Source of the DNA: Butyrivibrio sp. CB08
Lineage (GTDB): Bacteria; Bacillota; Clostridia; Lachnospirales; Lachnospiraceae
Assembly (NCBI RefSeq): GCF_003625485.1
Contig: NZ_RAIR01000006.1
Span: forward strand, 154,350-218,349
DNA: 64,000 nucleotides
Reading direction: 5' to 3'
Positions 55,101-63,998 of the stretch are shown here, piece by piece. The notes below the pieces were generated by a model. It had not been told where the DNA came from. It was given only the letters and a program-made list of their open reading frames with translations, and did not search any database. Position 1 is the first letter of the stretch, and every line of letters starts with the position of its first letter. The position numbers were made by a program, and so were the translations under genes.

Positions 55101-55176
55101 AGATGTATTAGTTCACAAAAGATACGACGAAAATGATATGATTATATTAAGAGAAAAAGACTTTATGCATGATTAA
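52114..55176 (+). CDS. TPR protein with long acidic linker and degenerate CbbX/SpoVK-like AAA+ domain
   Basis: 1020 residues, no signal peptide or membrane helix. Residues 1-210 look like TPR helices ([40 protein letters not shown]). About 220-770 is a very acidic, Glu/Pro/Ala-rich linker with repeats such as [10 protein letters not shown]. Residues about 780-1020 align with the CbbX/SpoVK AAA+ fold, but the active-site residues are replaced. Walker A reads GEEGAGTV (815-822; no Lys). The Walker B position reads [11 protein letters not shown] (866-876) where active relatives have GVLFIDEAY-L. The arginine-finger region reads NPSLKQSF (913-920) where relatives have NPGLRSRF. It is probably a non-hydrolysing scaffold. 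TTG start at 52114 with AGAGGAG 7 nt upstream. glgB follows 23 nt later. Confidence 0.75.
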   Translation: MDKVEYKIRADEIKALIGEGRYAEAVKIADTIDWKRVRNVTTLCTISDLYKINRRLQESKDILLMAYDRHPTGRPIVYSLCELAIKMGEFVQAVEYYKEFVRIAPRDTGRYILQYKLYEAQEVSLEERIAVLEEFKKHDYREKWAYELAYLYHRVGLTTECIEECDEMFLWFGEGRYVMKALELKALHEPLSPEQQDRYVRYKQSHGGMVDASIVSEKDEVGKDETRTVEIKQPTKEMPPITDDVIAAYTQKATEDEEEDLGQTREFVPGEVSFAVDNPENQEEPAQEEPAERDFDEIVYPHISEIKEPSVDVSTYNTINLQESLAQSLREVIGDEAFEDAPAQPVAQQVEPEQAVAPITEEIFEDTDEIPEELTEDTDPEEETFEEKEPSEEVGGMQEVFFDTDPKMGIEIKYGGNGPILGEEKKPEQEEPEEEAEETEEEAVEEPAESAPVTKQPFVYEEKPLEDEVPGAVIHPNANYQMHSHFETMLAQEYDGQISLAVEPEPEVEKQITGQISIAEYLDNWEQFKKDQQQKQFDRVKKRVAEETGDMFADFDEKTKAGLQEKIEKAINDAIKKESYEKASGRGNWNVKREDVINQAVAEVIEKENIEPSEEYPEDEEFFNDEEAGTTELPVEEVEEAVSEQEEPEAQAPEAEPEVQEAEEPEAEAASEEEPESGKEEPEEAAETESETPAEEASAEETPAEEAPKAEEESESEDDEDEDDEEDEDDEEEEKKPEPPKSEAPSKKPAEPAKKPSGKRHMGNRELEERVRTMTPEEKELFGPYIHHKKSRRQIINAIDNLSMDPFSGNAIVTGEEGAGTVNLAKGLIKAMQASDSNFSGKVAKITANTLNKKSTAGIFDKLANGALIIQRAADLTQETVSELLKILQEENKGLVLVMEDTKEDMDRFLDKNPSLKQSFNVRVDIEALDDDSLVAYARQYALEKEFSIDNLGILALHTRISERQTLDHDVTVSEVKDIVDDAIYFAEKRSVGHFVDVLVHKRYDENDMIILREKDFMHD

Positions 55177-55199
55177 AATTTCTTAACGCAGGGGGCAAC

Positions 55200-57122
55200 A
55201 TGAATCATAAGGTATTTATTTCTGAAGACGACGAGTATCTATTTGGTCAGGGAACACACTACGATATTTACGATAAACTTGGCGCACATCCATCAGAAGA
55301 AAAGGGCAAGAAGGGCTATTTCTTTGCTGTTTGGGCACCAAATGCAGCAGATGTCCATGTAGTTGGAGACTTCAATGGATGGGATGAGAATGCCCACCAG
55401 ATGGTAAGGACCAAGACTGGCAACATCTGGACACTCTTTATTCCTGGAGTAGGGATTGGGGAGCTCTATAAGTACCTCATCACAACCCAGGATGGACGTA
55501 AGCTCTACAAGGCAGATCCTTATGCAAACTTTGCTGAGCTTCGTCCAGGCAATGCTTCAAGAACAACTGACCTGTCAGGCTTTAAATGGACTGACAGCAA
55601 ATGGTACGACAACTTAAAGGACAAGGATGTTCAGAAGCTTCCAATAGCAATCTATGAGTGTCACATCGGATCCTGGATGAAACATCCTGACGGAACTGAG
55701 GACGGATTCTACACCTACAGACAGTTTGCGGACAGGATCGTCGAGTACTTAAAGGATATGAAATATACCCACATCGAGCTCATCGGAATTGCTGAGCATC
55801 CTTTCGATGGTTCATGGGGTTATCAGGTAACAGGATACTATGCTCCAACTTCCAGATACGGAGAGCCTAAGGACTTCATGTATCTTGTGAACAAGCTTCA
55901 CAAAAATGGAATCGGAGTAATCCTCGACTGGGTACCAGCTCACTTCTGCCCAGACGAGTTTGGTCTTGCAACCTTTGACGGAACCTGTATCTATGAGCAT
56001 CCAGACCCAAGAAAGGGCGAGCACCCAGACTGGGGAACAAGGATCTTTAACCTTGAAAAGCCAGAGGTTAAGAACTTCCTTATCGCCAATGCTCTTTACT
56101 GGATCCGCAAGTTCCACATTGATGGCCTTAGAGTTGATGCTGTTGCATCTATGCTCTATCTTGACTATGGCAAGAAGGACGGCCAGTGGGTACCTAATAA
56201 ATTCGGTGACAACAAGAACCTTGATGCAATCGAGTTCTTTAAGCACTTTAACAGCGTAGTAAGAGGAACATATCCTCAGATCCTTACAATAGCTGAGGAA
56301 TCAACAGCATGGCCAAAGGTTACAGCTAAACCTGAGGATGACGGTCTTGGCTTTACCTTTAAGTGGAACATGGGATGGATGCATGACTTCTGTGAATATA
56401 TGAAGCTGGATCCATACTTCAGGCAGGGAGCTCATTATATGATGACCTTTGCCATGAGCTACAATGATTCCGAGAATTATATCCTGCCACTGTCTCACGA
56501 TGAGGTGGTTCATCTTAAGTGTTCCATGGTTGAGAAGATGCCAGGCTATAAGGTAGATAAGTATGCTAACCTTCGTGTTGGCTACACATACATGTTTGGT
56601 CACTCTGGCAAGAAGCTTCTGTTCATGGGACAGGACTTTGGTCAGGAGAGAGAGTGGAGCGAAAAGAGAGAGCTCGACTGGTTCCTCTTAGACAACGACC
56701 TTAACATGGGCATGAAATCCTATGTTGGAAATCTTCTTGAGATTTACAACAAGTATCCGGCTCTTCACGAAGTTGACAATGATTGGGGCGGATTTGAGTG
56801 GATCAATGCCGACGACAAGGGCCGAAGCACCTACAGTTTCTACAGACGTGCTTCTAATGGCAAGGACAACATCTTATTTGTTTTGAATATGACACCTGTT
56901 GAGAGAAAGGGCTTTATGGTAGGAGTTCCATTTGAGGGAACCTACACCCATATCCTCGACAGCGCTGAGGAGAGATTCGGAGGACCGGGAAGCAATATCC
57001 CACCTAAGATCAAGTCCATAAAGGGGCTTTGCGATTACAAGGATTACAGTATAACCTTTGATCTGCCGCCCTATGGAGCTGAGGTTTTCGTCTTCCAGAC
57101 TCCTAAGCTAAAGAAAAAATAA
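55200..57122 (+). CDS. glgB: 1,4-alpha-glucan branching enzyme
   Basis: GH13 enzyme that makes alpha-1,6 branches in glycogen. N-terminal CBM48 domain (FFAVWAPNAADVHVVGDFNGWDE near residue 42). The barrel shows region I DWVPAHFCPDEFG, region II DGLRVDAVASMLYLDYG with the nucleophile Asp near residue 311, region III TIAEESTAWP with the acid Glu, and region IV LPLSHDEVVH. The VVWAPN-type start and C-terminal beta domain (YGAEVFVF) are intact. 640 residues. No other glycogen genes lie nearby. GGGGG lies 5 nt before the ATG. Confidence 0.96.
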   Translation: MNHKVFISEDDEYLFGQGTHYDIYDKLGAHPSEEKGKKGYFFAVWAPNAADVHVVGDFNGWDENAHQMVRTKTGNIWTLFIPGVGIGELYKYLITTQDGRKLYKADPYANFAELRPGNASRTTDLSGFKWTDSKWYDNLKDKDVQKLPIAIYECHIGSWMKHPDGTEDGFYTYRQFADRIVEYLKDMKYTHIELIGIAEHPFDGSWGYQVTGYYAPTSRYGEPKDFMYLVNKLHKNGIGVILDWVPAHFCPDEFGLATFDGTCIYEHPDPRKGEHPDWGTRIFNLEKPEVKNFLIANALYWIRKFHIDGLRVDAVASMLYLDYGKKDGQWVPNKFGDNKNLDAIEFFKHFNSVVRGTYPQILTIAEESTAWPKVTAKPEDDGLGFTFKWNMGWMHDFCEYMKLDPYFRQGAHYMMTFAMSYNDSENYILPLSHDEVVHLKCSMVEKMPGYKVDKYANLRVGYTYMFGHSGKKLLFMGQDFGQEREWSEKRELDWFLLDNDLNMGMKSYVGNLLEIYNKYPALHEVDNDWGGFEWINADDKGRSTYSFYRRASNGKDNILFVLNMTPVERKGFMVGVPFEGTYTHILDSAEERFGGPGSNIPPKIKSIKGLCDYKDYSITFDLPPYGAEVFVFQTPKLKKK

Positions 57123-57136
57123 CCTCGTGCCGAAAT
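57109..57136 (+). promoter_or_regulatory. sigma-D (sigma-28) promoter for the flagellin operon
   Basis: CTAAAG with TAAA at 57109-57112, a 16-bp spacer and GCCGAAAT (57129-57136). This is one mismatch from the Bacillus SigD -10 GCCGATAT. It spans the glgB stop codon; the start site near 57143 falls inside the glgB terminator hairpin. Confidence 0.75.
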
Positions 57137-57177
57137 AGAAGGTGATGGATATGATCCGTTACCTTCTATTTTTTTAG
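57133..57177 (+). terminator. glgB terminator
   Basis: 10-bp stem (57134-57143 with 57161-57170) containing a nested GGAT-ATG-ATCC hairpin, followed by TTTTT. The sigma-D transcript would begin in or after its left arm, so the full hairpin would not form on that RNA. Confidence 0.88.
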
Positions 57178-57188
57178 CGAGGCGCATG

Positions 57189-60100
57189 ATGAATATAAAC
57201 TTCCAGACTATTACTGGTCAGAAGACCAGTGGGGATCAGATCCTTTCAAGCACGGAGGCTTTGGGAAGGGCAGTATCAGGACAGACAAAGCAGATTCAGA
57301 CAAATAATAACAGCTATGCTCTGGATATTGATGCAACAGGCTTTACCAACAACGCCTATGCAGACCACCAGAGAACTATAGATGATATCAGCTCAATGGC
57401 TGAAAACAAGGATGTTTTCGCGGAGCACAATTTCATGTCACTTATGGCCAACACCATGTCCGAGGAGGATTATGGCAAGGCTCTTGAGGACGGTTTTGAT
57501 CTTAAGGATGTTAACAGCAAAGAAGCTGTGACTATCGTTGATAAGATCAAGAGCGTTCTTCTTCAGTCGGGCGAAGTAGTTGCCGGATACAATGATGATC
57601 TTAGCATTGATAAGCTAAGAAAGATCACTGGAAGCGACTCTTTAGCCAATGCTCTTAAAAAGAGCTTTCAAGAGAATGACATTCCACTGACTCAGGAAAA
57701 TGCAAAGGCAGCCACTCTTGCCTATGAGCAGATTGCTGACATCAAAGAGCTTGATGATGCAGCAGTCAAGTTCATGGTGCTCAATAACATGGCGCCAACA
57801 ATAGAGAACATCTACTTTGCAGCGCACAGTACCAACGGACTTAATGTCTCTGGTAATGGCTTCTATGCCCAGGAGGCAGGCGGCTACTACGCACAGAAGG
57901 CAGAGAACATCGATGCAAAGGCCCTTGAGCCACAGATAGAAAAGATAATTGAAGAAGAGGGTCTTGACCCTAAGGATAAAAACTTAAAGGAAGAATCCCT
58001 TTGGATGGTATCTCAGGGAATCCCTCTTACAGGAAAGAACCTTGAGCTTGTAAAGAACATCAAGAGTGTAAACTTCCCTATTACTGAGGAACTTGGAGCA
58101 AAGGCAGCAGCTGCAGCCATAGCTGATGGCAAAAAAGCTATCAAAGGAGATGTAGAAGATCCTACATCCAACCTTCAGAAGGCAGCAGAGATCCTTGATA
58201 AAGTAGAAAACATCAGTGATGACGATATTAAGGACACCATAGCAGCAGGAAGACTTATCAATATAAGAAACCTTACAACAAGCTTTTCTTTAAGTTATTC
58301 AGCAGTTGCAGAAAACGACGAGAGACTTGTATCTGCAAGACTTCACCTTGAAGAAGTAAGACTTCAGATGACAGTTCAGGCAAACAAGGCCCTTTTAGAC
58401 AGCGGCTTTTCCATTGATACAGCTCCAATGGAAGATCTTATCGAGAGACTTAAAAACATCCTCTCAGCTACAGGCGAAGAAGTAACAGGAAAAGCTGTGG
58501 ATGAGATAACAGATGTTAAACCTTCAAACGCTGGATTCGTTGCAAGAATGACTCTTACAAGAGTTTCAGTTATTGCAAATGGCCCTGCGGACGTAGTAGG
58601 AGCCATGGCTGATGATCTCAAGGATGCATCACTGTTTAAGATCAGCCAGGTTGCAGAAGCCAAGATTGCGAGCTTCAAGGCAGCAGGCGAGGGCTACGAA
58701 AAGCTCATGACTGCTCCAAGAGCAGACCTTGGGGACAGCATCAAAAAGGCATTTAGAAATGTGGATGACATCCTCGATGACCTTGGGCAGGAGCTCAATG
58801 ATGAAAACAGAAGAACAGTAAGAATCCTTGGCTACAACAGGATGGAGATAAATGAAGAGAACTTTGAGAAGGTAAGAAGCTGGGATAGCAAGCTTCAGAG
58901 TACTCTTGAGAGACTTAAGCCCGGCGCAGTATTTGACCTTATCAGACAGGGCAAGAACCCTCTTTCAATGACTATTGAAGAGCTCTCACAGAACCTGGAT
59001 CAGAACTCACAGTCAGGAGAGCAGGATAAGGGCAAGAGCGAAGAGAGATACGCAAAGTTCTTATACAAGCTCGAGCACAAGGGTGAGATCACACAGGAGC
59101 AGAGAACATCTTTCATTGGTATATACAGACTGTTCCATACATTGAAGACCAGTGACTATCAGGCAATCGGATCTCTTTTAAAGACTGATCAGGAGATGAC
59201 CATAGGAAATCTCTTAAATGCCACAAGAAATCAGAAGGCCTCAAGAAGAGGCATGGACTACAAGGTGGATGATGACTTTGGCGGTCTTTCAGTAAAAGAA
59301 AGAGACTACTCACCAAGGATCGATGAGCAGATAGAAACAGCCTTCAGGTACTACAGGTCAAAGGCTGAGACAGTATATGAGAACCTTGAACCTGAAAAGC
59401 TGATGCAGACTAAAGTGACGGATAATACTCTTTTGCCAGAGCTCGCTGATGACCTTAAGAGAGCTGATATAGATGGGGAACTGGAAAAAGAGTTTGTAAG
59501 GCAGCAGATGCAGGAGATCAGGCAGACTGTTTCCAGTAAGGCAGCAGAGCCTGCAGCAAAAGAGATGACCCAGGCGGGCATCGAGCTTACTTACAACAAT
59601 TTAGAAGCTTATATCTCGGAAAAGAGAGATCGCAGAAGCGGAAACATCTGGAAGAAGACGGAAGACTTCGAAGAGAGGCATCTTCTTGCGGATTCTCTAT
59701 CAGAAGACGATTATCAGGACGGCTATGTAAAGATTTTGGAGAGAATGTCCGATAATTTATCTAGAGAGCTAATGAATGCTGATGACACCTACATTGATGT
59801 CAGGGCGATAGCTCTTTTACAGAAACAGATATCTGTTATGACAAAGAATGCAGAGAATGACAGCTATGAAGTGCCGGTTGAGATCGATGGACAGGTTGTC
59901 TCAATGAACGTAACACTTAATAGCGACGAAAGTCAGAAATCAAGGATGGACGCCAGTGTTCAGACTGATGAGTACGGACTGCTGACCTTAAGACTCTTTG
60001 TTGAAGAGGAAAGCATCCAGGGAATGCTCACAACCACCAATGGTAAGAACCAGTGGGAGTCAGAATATCTGGAAACTGTTAGAACCAGACTGTGTGAGAG

Positions 60101-60281
60101 AATTTCAGACAAGCTACAGGATGTAGTTGTCAGCGAGGAAAACATCGCGATTCTCTACAACGCGCAGAACGTACCTGCTTCGGTAGGTGTGGTTAACAAA
60201 GCCATGGAAGGCGAACAAGCAAAACAGACTGACACAAAAACACTTTTAACTATGGCAAAAGCCTTTATTGAGGCTTTGTGA
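57189..60281 (+). CDS. large flagellar-operon protein, DUF6240-like with FliK-like C-terminus
   Basis: About 1030 residues, no signal peptide, mostly helical with an Asn/Gln/Ser-rich N-terminus (residues 1-50). It resembles the uncharacterised DUF6240-type proteins found beside flagellin in Lachnospiraceae. The last about 150 residues switch to beta-rich sequence ([35 protein letters not shown]). After that come a helical [15 protein letters not shown] and a final helix, similar in layout to the C-terminal domain of hook-length control protein FliK. It is preceded by a sigma-D promoter and lies 28 nt before flagellin. ATG 57186 or 57189; the second has better spacing to GAGG. The FliK link is an inference. 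Confidence 0.7.
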   Translation: MNINFQTITGQKTSGDQILSSTEALGRAVSGQTKQIQTNNNSYALDIDATGFTNNAYADHQRTIDDISSMAENKDVFAEHNFMSLMANTMSEEDYGKALEDGFDLKDVNSKEAVTIVDKIKSVLLQSGEVVAGYNDDLSIDKLRKITGSDSLANALKKSFQENDIPLTQENAKAATLAYEQIADIKELDDAAVKFMVLNNMAPTIENIYFAAHSTNGLNVSGNGFYAQEAGGYYAQKAENIDAKALEPQIEKIIEEEGLDPKDKNLKEESLWMVSQGIPLTGKNLELVKNIKSVNFPITEELGAKAAAAAIADGKKAIKGDVEDPTSNLQKAAEILDKVENISDDDIKDTIAAGRLINIRNLTTSFSLSYSAVAENDERLVSARLHLEEVRLQMTVQANKALLDSGFSIDTAPMEDLIERLKNILSATGEEVTGKAVDEITDVKPSNAGFVARMTLTRVSVIANGPADVVGAMADDLKDASLFKISQVAEAKIASFKAAGEGYEKLMTAPRADLGDSIKKAFRNVDDILDDLGQELNDENRRTVRILGYNRMEINEENFEKVRSWDSKLQSTLERLKPGAVFDLIRQGKNPLSMTIEELSQNLDQNSQSGEQDKGKSEERYAKFLYKLEHKGEITQEQRTSFIGIYRLFHTLKTSDYQAIGSLLKTDQEMTIGNLLNATRNQKASRRGMDYKVDDDFGGLSVKERDYSPRIDEQIETAFRYYRSKAETVYENLEPEKLMQTKVTDNTLLPELADDLKRADIDGELEKEFVRQQMQEIRQTVSSKAAEPAAKEMTQAGIELTYNNLEAYISEKRDRRSGNIWKKTEDFEERHLLADSLSEDDYQDGYVKILERMSDNLSRELMNADDTYIDVRAIALLQKQISVMTKNAENDSYEVPVEIDGQVVSMNVTLNSDESQKSRMDASVQTDEYGLLTLRLFVEEESIQGMLTTTNGKNQWESEYLETVRTRLCERISDKLQDVVVSEENIAILYNAQNVPASVGVVNKAMEGEQAKQTDTKTLLTMAKAFIEAL

Positions 60282-60309
60282 TCACACATCAAAAAGAAAC
60301 GAGGTAGGC

Positions 60310-61497
60310 ATGAAAGTAAATTATAACGTATCTGCGATGATTGCAAACAACGCTCTTCAGAAGAATGACAAGCTTCTTTCAGAGTCTCTTCAGAGACTGT
60401 CCAGTGGTCTTAAGATTGCAAATGCCAAGGACAATCCTTCAGGCCTTGCAATGTCCAGAAGAATGAATTCACAGATCGAAGGTCTTGGAGTAGCCAACGA
60501 CACATCAAACGATGCTATTTCAATCGTTCAGGTGGCAGACGGAAGTCTGTCTGAGATCCATGAGGTTCTTCAGAGAATGAACGAGCTTGCGATCAAGGCC
60601 AGCACTGGAACCCTTACTGACAGCGACAGAGAAGCGATCCAGTCAGAGGTTACACAGCTTAAAGAGGAGCTTGAGAGAATGGCCAACACAACTCAGTTCA
60701 ATGGCCAGAGCATTCTCGATGGTTCATTTGACCTACGCGGATACGCTACAGTAGGAGAGAACGTTGCAACAGCAGTTACAAACCCTAACATCAGTGTTCT
60801 TACATACTCTGACAATGTAGCAGCAGGAACCTACCAGATCACAGGAATAGATGTTAAGTACCTGAACCTTATTGGAACAACAGGTGTTGATAAGAAGGGT
60901 ATCTTCTTTGAGGAAGGCAGCGAATCAGGCATCGAGATCAATAGAGTTCTCCCTGATGGAACAACAGAAAGATACATGACAAATGGTATGCAGGCTACTA
61001 TCAACGAGGACATATTAACACTTAAGGACAATACAGGAAAAGAGATCCAGATTCAGATAGACGAGACCTTCAACGGAACACTTAACCTCGAGCTCACAGG
61101 AAAAGGCGCAATGACCATGCAGGTTGGTGCCAACGAGGGACAGACTCTTGATATCAGGATCCCTAAGATCTCACTTTCTACTCTCGGACTTTATAACCTT
61201 GATTTTGCAAACGTTACTGGTGCACAAGAGGGAATTGAGAGCATAAAGAACGCCATCACAAAGATCAGCACCATCAGATCAAGCCTTGGTGCTTATCAGA
61301 ACAGACTTGAGCACACAGTAAGCAACCTTGACATCACAGTTGAGAACATGACAGCAGCTTACTCAAGAATCATGGACGTTGATATGGCAGAGGAGATGAC
61401 AACCTACTCAACACAGCAGGTTCTCTCCCAGGCTGGAATCTCAATGATGGCTCAGGCCAATGAAAGACCATCACAGGTTCTTCAGCTCCTTCAGTAA
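60310..61497 (+). CDS. hag: flagellin
   Basis: Filament subunit, 395 residues. Conserved N-terminal D0/D1 with [43 protein letters not shown] and [18 protein letters not shown]; variable D2-like centre (about 150-290). Conserved C-terminal D1/D0 has [36 protein letters not shown] and [26 protein letters not shown] 60310 is the true start with GAGG 7 nt upstream. The short gap to the upstream gene leaves no room for a strong promoter, so it is mainly read from the 57109 sigma-D promoter. Confidence 0.96.
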   Translation: MKVNYNVSAMIANNALQKNDKLLSESLQRLSSGLKIANAKDNPSGLAMSRRMNSQIEGLGVANDTSNDAISIVQVADGSLSEIHEVLQRMNELAIKASTGTLTDSDREAIQSEVTQLKEELERMANTTQFNGQSILDGSFDLRGYATVGENVATAVTNPNISVLTYSDNVAAGTYQITGIDVKYLNLIGTTGVDKKGIFFEEGSESGIEINRVLPDGTTERYMTNGMQATINEDILTLKDNTGKEIQIQIDETFNGTLNLELTGKGAMTMQVGANEGQTLDIRIPKISLSTLGLYNLDFANVTGAQEGIESIKNAITKISTIRSSLGAYQNRLEHTVSNLDITVENMTAAYSRIMDVDMAEEMTTYSTQQVLSQAGISMMAQANERPSQVLQLLQ

Positions 61498-61536
61498 TTT
61501 GCAGTTAACGTGAGCGTTTCGAGAGAGGAATAAGTT

Positions 61537-62013
61537 ATGACACTTGAAAAGAAACAGGAATTTACCCTTAAGATCACTCAGGCCAATAAAACTCAGCTGA
61601 TCACCATTTTGTACGAGATGGTAATGGATTATCTTGATGAGGCCATAGATGCATTTGCAGTTGGTACGAGAGATGATGCGGAAAAGAGTATCAGGAATGC
61701 CCAGAACTGCATCGACGAACTGATCCATTCCCTGAATATGGAATATGAGCTGGCAAGAAACTTACACAAGATCTATATCTTCTCTAAGAAAGAGCTCTCT
61801 GGAGCCTATGCTACTGGCAATATCCACAGAGTATGGAAGGTGAAAAAGAACTTTGAGTCCCTCCATGAGGCTTATGTAGAGCTTGAAAAATATGACGAGT
61901 CAGAGTCTATCATGGACAACACCCAGAAGGTTTACGCAGGTCTTACCTACGGAAGATATGCTCTTAACGAGGATATCACAGCAGTTTCCATGAACAGAGG
62001 ACTGATGGCTTAA
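61537..62013 (+). CDS. FliS-like flagellin chaperone
   Basis: 158-residue all-helical protein. The LITILYEMVMDYLDEAIDAFA start, AEKSIRNAQNCIDELIHSLNMEYELARNLHKIYIF and the following helices match the FliS pattern that caps the flagellin C-terminus before export. It is about 25 residues longer than common FliS, with a C-terminal extension. Position right after flagellin supports the call. GAGAGAGGAA lies 8 nt before the ATG. Confidence 0.78.
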   Translation: MTLEKKQEFTLKITQANKTQLITILYEMVMDYLDEAIDAFAVGTRDDAEKSIRNAQNCIDELIHSLNMEYELARNLHKIYIFSKKELSGAYATGNIHRVWKVKKNFESLHEAYVELEKYDESESIMDNTQKVYAGLTYGRYALNEDITAVSMNRGLMA

Positions 62014-62081
62014 GAAAATCTTAAGATATTAATTTTTCTTCAAAAATAAGAAGTATTGTGAATAGAAATTATCGGATTAGC

Positions 62082-62116
62082 AAAGAGCGGGAAAAGTTAC
62101 TTCCCGCTCTTTTATT
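62082..62116 (+). terminator. terminator of the flagellin operon
   Basis: 12-bp perfect stem (62082-62093 with 62101-62112) with a 7-nt loop, followed by TATTGTTTT. Confidence 0.9.
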
Positions 62117-62194
62117 GTTTTGGATGGAAAATTGGGTTGAAAAAGAGGGGCATTTTAATTCTTAAGATTTTGAAATTGTCAGAATTTAAGGGGG

Positions 62195-62223
62195 TTTACA
62201 AAGAAAAAACCTCGTGTTAGATT
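62195..62223 (+). promoter_or_regulatory. tad operon promoter
   Basis: TTTACA (62195-62200), 17-bp spacer, TAGATT (62218-62223) with TG one base upstream (extended -10). Start near 62230; the GAAAGGGG Shine-Dalgarno lies at 62251-62258. Confidence 0.7.
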
Positions 62224-62285
62224 CTTTTTGCGAGCTCGACAATCACTATTGAAAGGGGTAGATCTATATAGTCGCAATCTTAATA

Positions 62286-62678
62286 TTGTTTTTGACTGGA
62301 GCCGTGTTCACGGATCTTTTCAAGGACAGGATATTTAACGCCTGGGTAGTTCCAGCTATGGCCACCGGCGTTATCTCATCAATAATTCAGGGGCCTGACA
62401 GGTTATTTCAATCTTTGTCGGCCATGGGGGCAGCACTTCTTATCCTGCTTCCAGTCTATTTTCTAAAAGGCATTGCAGCCGGAGATGTGAAGCTCTTTAT
62501 GTCAGCAGCATCTTTCTTATCTTTAAGCGATACGCTTTCATGTATCCTCGTATCATTTCTTATCGCAGGTGTAATATCAGTCGCGGTGATCATTCTCAAG
62601 AAAAATAAACAAAAGACTATTCATTTTGCAGTACCAGCACTAATATCCGTCTTATTCGTTATTGGAGGTGTTCTATGA
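62286..62678 (+). CDS. tadV: prepilin peptidase TadV/CpaA type
   Basis: A24-family aspartic prepilin peptidase that processes Flp-type pilins; about four transmembrane helices. Catalytic Asp residues are in FTDLFKDRIFNAW and GIAAGDVKLFMSAASF. The only canonical start is TTG at 62286, but it has no Shine-Dalgarno at the right distance and would cut the first membrane helix. The open frame continues back to 62262, giving the better helix IYIVAILILFLTGAVFTD next to GAAAGGGG at 62251-62258. A non-standard start (ATC 62262 or ATA 62268) is therefore likely. Confidence 0.85.
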   Translation: MFLTGAVFTDLFKDRIFNAWVVPAMATGVISSIIQGPDRLFQSLSAMGAALLILLPVYFLKGIAAGDVKLFMSAASFLSLSDTLSCILVSFLIAGVISVAVIILKKNKQKTIHFAVPALISVLFVIGGVL

Positions 62679-63694
62679 TGGGCAATATTCTTGCCATTTT
62701 TGACCAAAGCGAAATTTATTCTATGAGACTTTCTGAGTATCTAAGGGAGCATTTAAAGCTGGCCTTTGAGATACAGACCTTCTCGGTGGAGGAAGAATTT
62801 AATAGCTTTTTGGAAAGCGAAGAGGTTTCTCTTCTAGTGGCTTCAAGCCTTGCAATACAGGACAGTGAAGATCTGATCAGGAAAAGGTGCGGATCAGTTA
62901 TGATCCTTGAGGAGGAAGATTTTAAAGGACCCTCCAGATGGGATCAGGAGGATGGCTTTTTTCACATGAGCAAGTTCCTGCCGGCTGGCAAGGTTCTGGA
63001 AAAGATCCTGGAGGTCTGCATGGAAAGGCCTGAGAGATTTCCTGATCTTGGGATAAAACATGAGGGAAATGTATGTAAGGTCATCGGACTTTATACACCG
63101 CTTTCAGGAAGCGGGCAGACCACCCTGGCAGTTCAGATGGGGGAGCAGCTTTCCAAAAATGGGAAAGCGATACTTATCAGCTTTGAAAGTTTCTCGGCTC
63201 TGACAAAGTCTTTTGACAGCGAGGCACTGCAGGATATTTCAGATATGATGTACTACGCAGACTGCGAGAGGGATAAGTTCTGTATCTATCTTGAGAAGAT
63301 AAAAGTCAGAAAATACGGACTTGATTACATTGCACCAGCAAAAACTGCCATGCAGATCAAGGAGATGGGAGCAGATAAGGTGAGAGATCTGATAGCTCTT
63401 TTGGCTGAGGAAGCTGGATATGAATATGTGATCCTGGACCTTAAGGATTATCCTGATGGATTCTTTGAGATACTTAATATGTGCGATGTGCTGTACACCA
63501 TCAACAGAAATAATTCCGCAGATCAGTATCGGATGGGTAAGTACAACAGGGTGCTTTGTGAAAACGGCTACGAGGATGTGTTAAGTAAGACCATAAAGTG
63601 CTTATTCCCGGATGAAAAGGGCGGAGCTTCCTACAAGAGATATGTAAGAGAGCTGATCGAGAAGGGCCAGGGGGTACTTGGTCTTGGAGCATAA
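62675..63694 (+). CDS. tadZ: TadZ/CpaE-like pilus localisation ATPase with atypical P-loop
   Basis: 339 residues. N-terminal receiver-like domain (1-130) without phospho-acceptor pattern, then a MinD/ParA-like domain. The P-loop reads TPLSGSGQTTLAVQ (Gly145-Thr150) and lacks both lysines of KGGxGKT, as in known atypical TadZ proteins that replace the P-loop lysine. The YEYVILDLKDYPDGFF Walker B-like strand is present. It marks the pole for Tad pilus assembly. ATG overlaps the tadV stop (ATGA), GGAGG lies 6 nt upstream. Confidence 0.85.
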   Translation: MMGNILAIFDQSEIYSMRLSEYLREHLKLAFEIQTFSVEEEFNSFLESEEVSLLVASSLAIQDSEDLIRKRCGSVMILEEEDFKGPSRWDQEDGFFHMSKFLPAGKVLEKILEVCMERPERFPDLGIKHEGNVCKVIGLYTPLSGSGQTTLAVQMGEQLSKNGKAILISFESFSALTKSFDSEALQDISDMMYYADCERDKFCIYLEKIKVRKYGLDYIAPAKTAMQIKEMGADKVRDLIALLAEEAGYEYVILDLKDYPDGFFEILNMCDVLYTINRNNSADQYRMGKYNRVLCENGYEDVLSKTIKCLFPDEKGGASYKRYVRELIEKGQGVLGLGA

Positions 63695-63932
63695 CGTAGA
63701 CAGCGTCAGGGCCCAGATCAAGGCGGAGGTTGTAGGAGGTCTTGATTTTTCCAGGGAGATAAATGACGAGGAGCTCTTTGAACTGATAGATTCTAATATG
63801 ACACGGCTTCTTAAGAACAAAGCCATGTCAGTCAGCGATAAAAAGAGTCTTCGGATGAACGTCTATCATTCCATAAGGAAACTTGACGTTTTGCAGAGCC
63901 TTATCGATGATCCATCTATAACTGACGTGTGA
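63678..63932 (+). pseudogene. cpaF: N-terminal fragment of CpaF/TadA secretion ATPase, interrupted
   Basis: 84 codons overlapping the end of tadZ (TTG start at 63678 or 63684, AGGGGG upstream). They match the N-terminal helical domain of CpaF/TadA. The last visible stretch LDVLQSLIDDPSITDV is exactly where intact proteins continue MVNG and then with the ATPase core. Here TGA follows directly, and the next bases do not continue the family in any frame. The gene is therefore broken after about residue 84, and the domain that drives pilus assembly is absent from this window. A window-edge insertion is the simplest reading. Confidence 0.75.
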
Positions 63933-63967
63933 AGGCAAGCAATAATACAATGTAACGAGAATGGATT

Positions 63968-63998
63968 CCCTAAAACTGCCTGTTTTAGGGCTTTTTTT
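63968..63998 (+). terminator. intrinsic terminator at the right edge
   Basis: 9-bp perfect stem CCCTAAAAC (63968-63976) with its complement (63982-63990), 5-nt loop, then CTTTTTTT. It belongs to whatever follows the cpaF break, or ends the shortened tad transcript. Confidence 0.85.
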
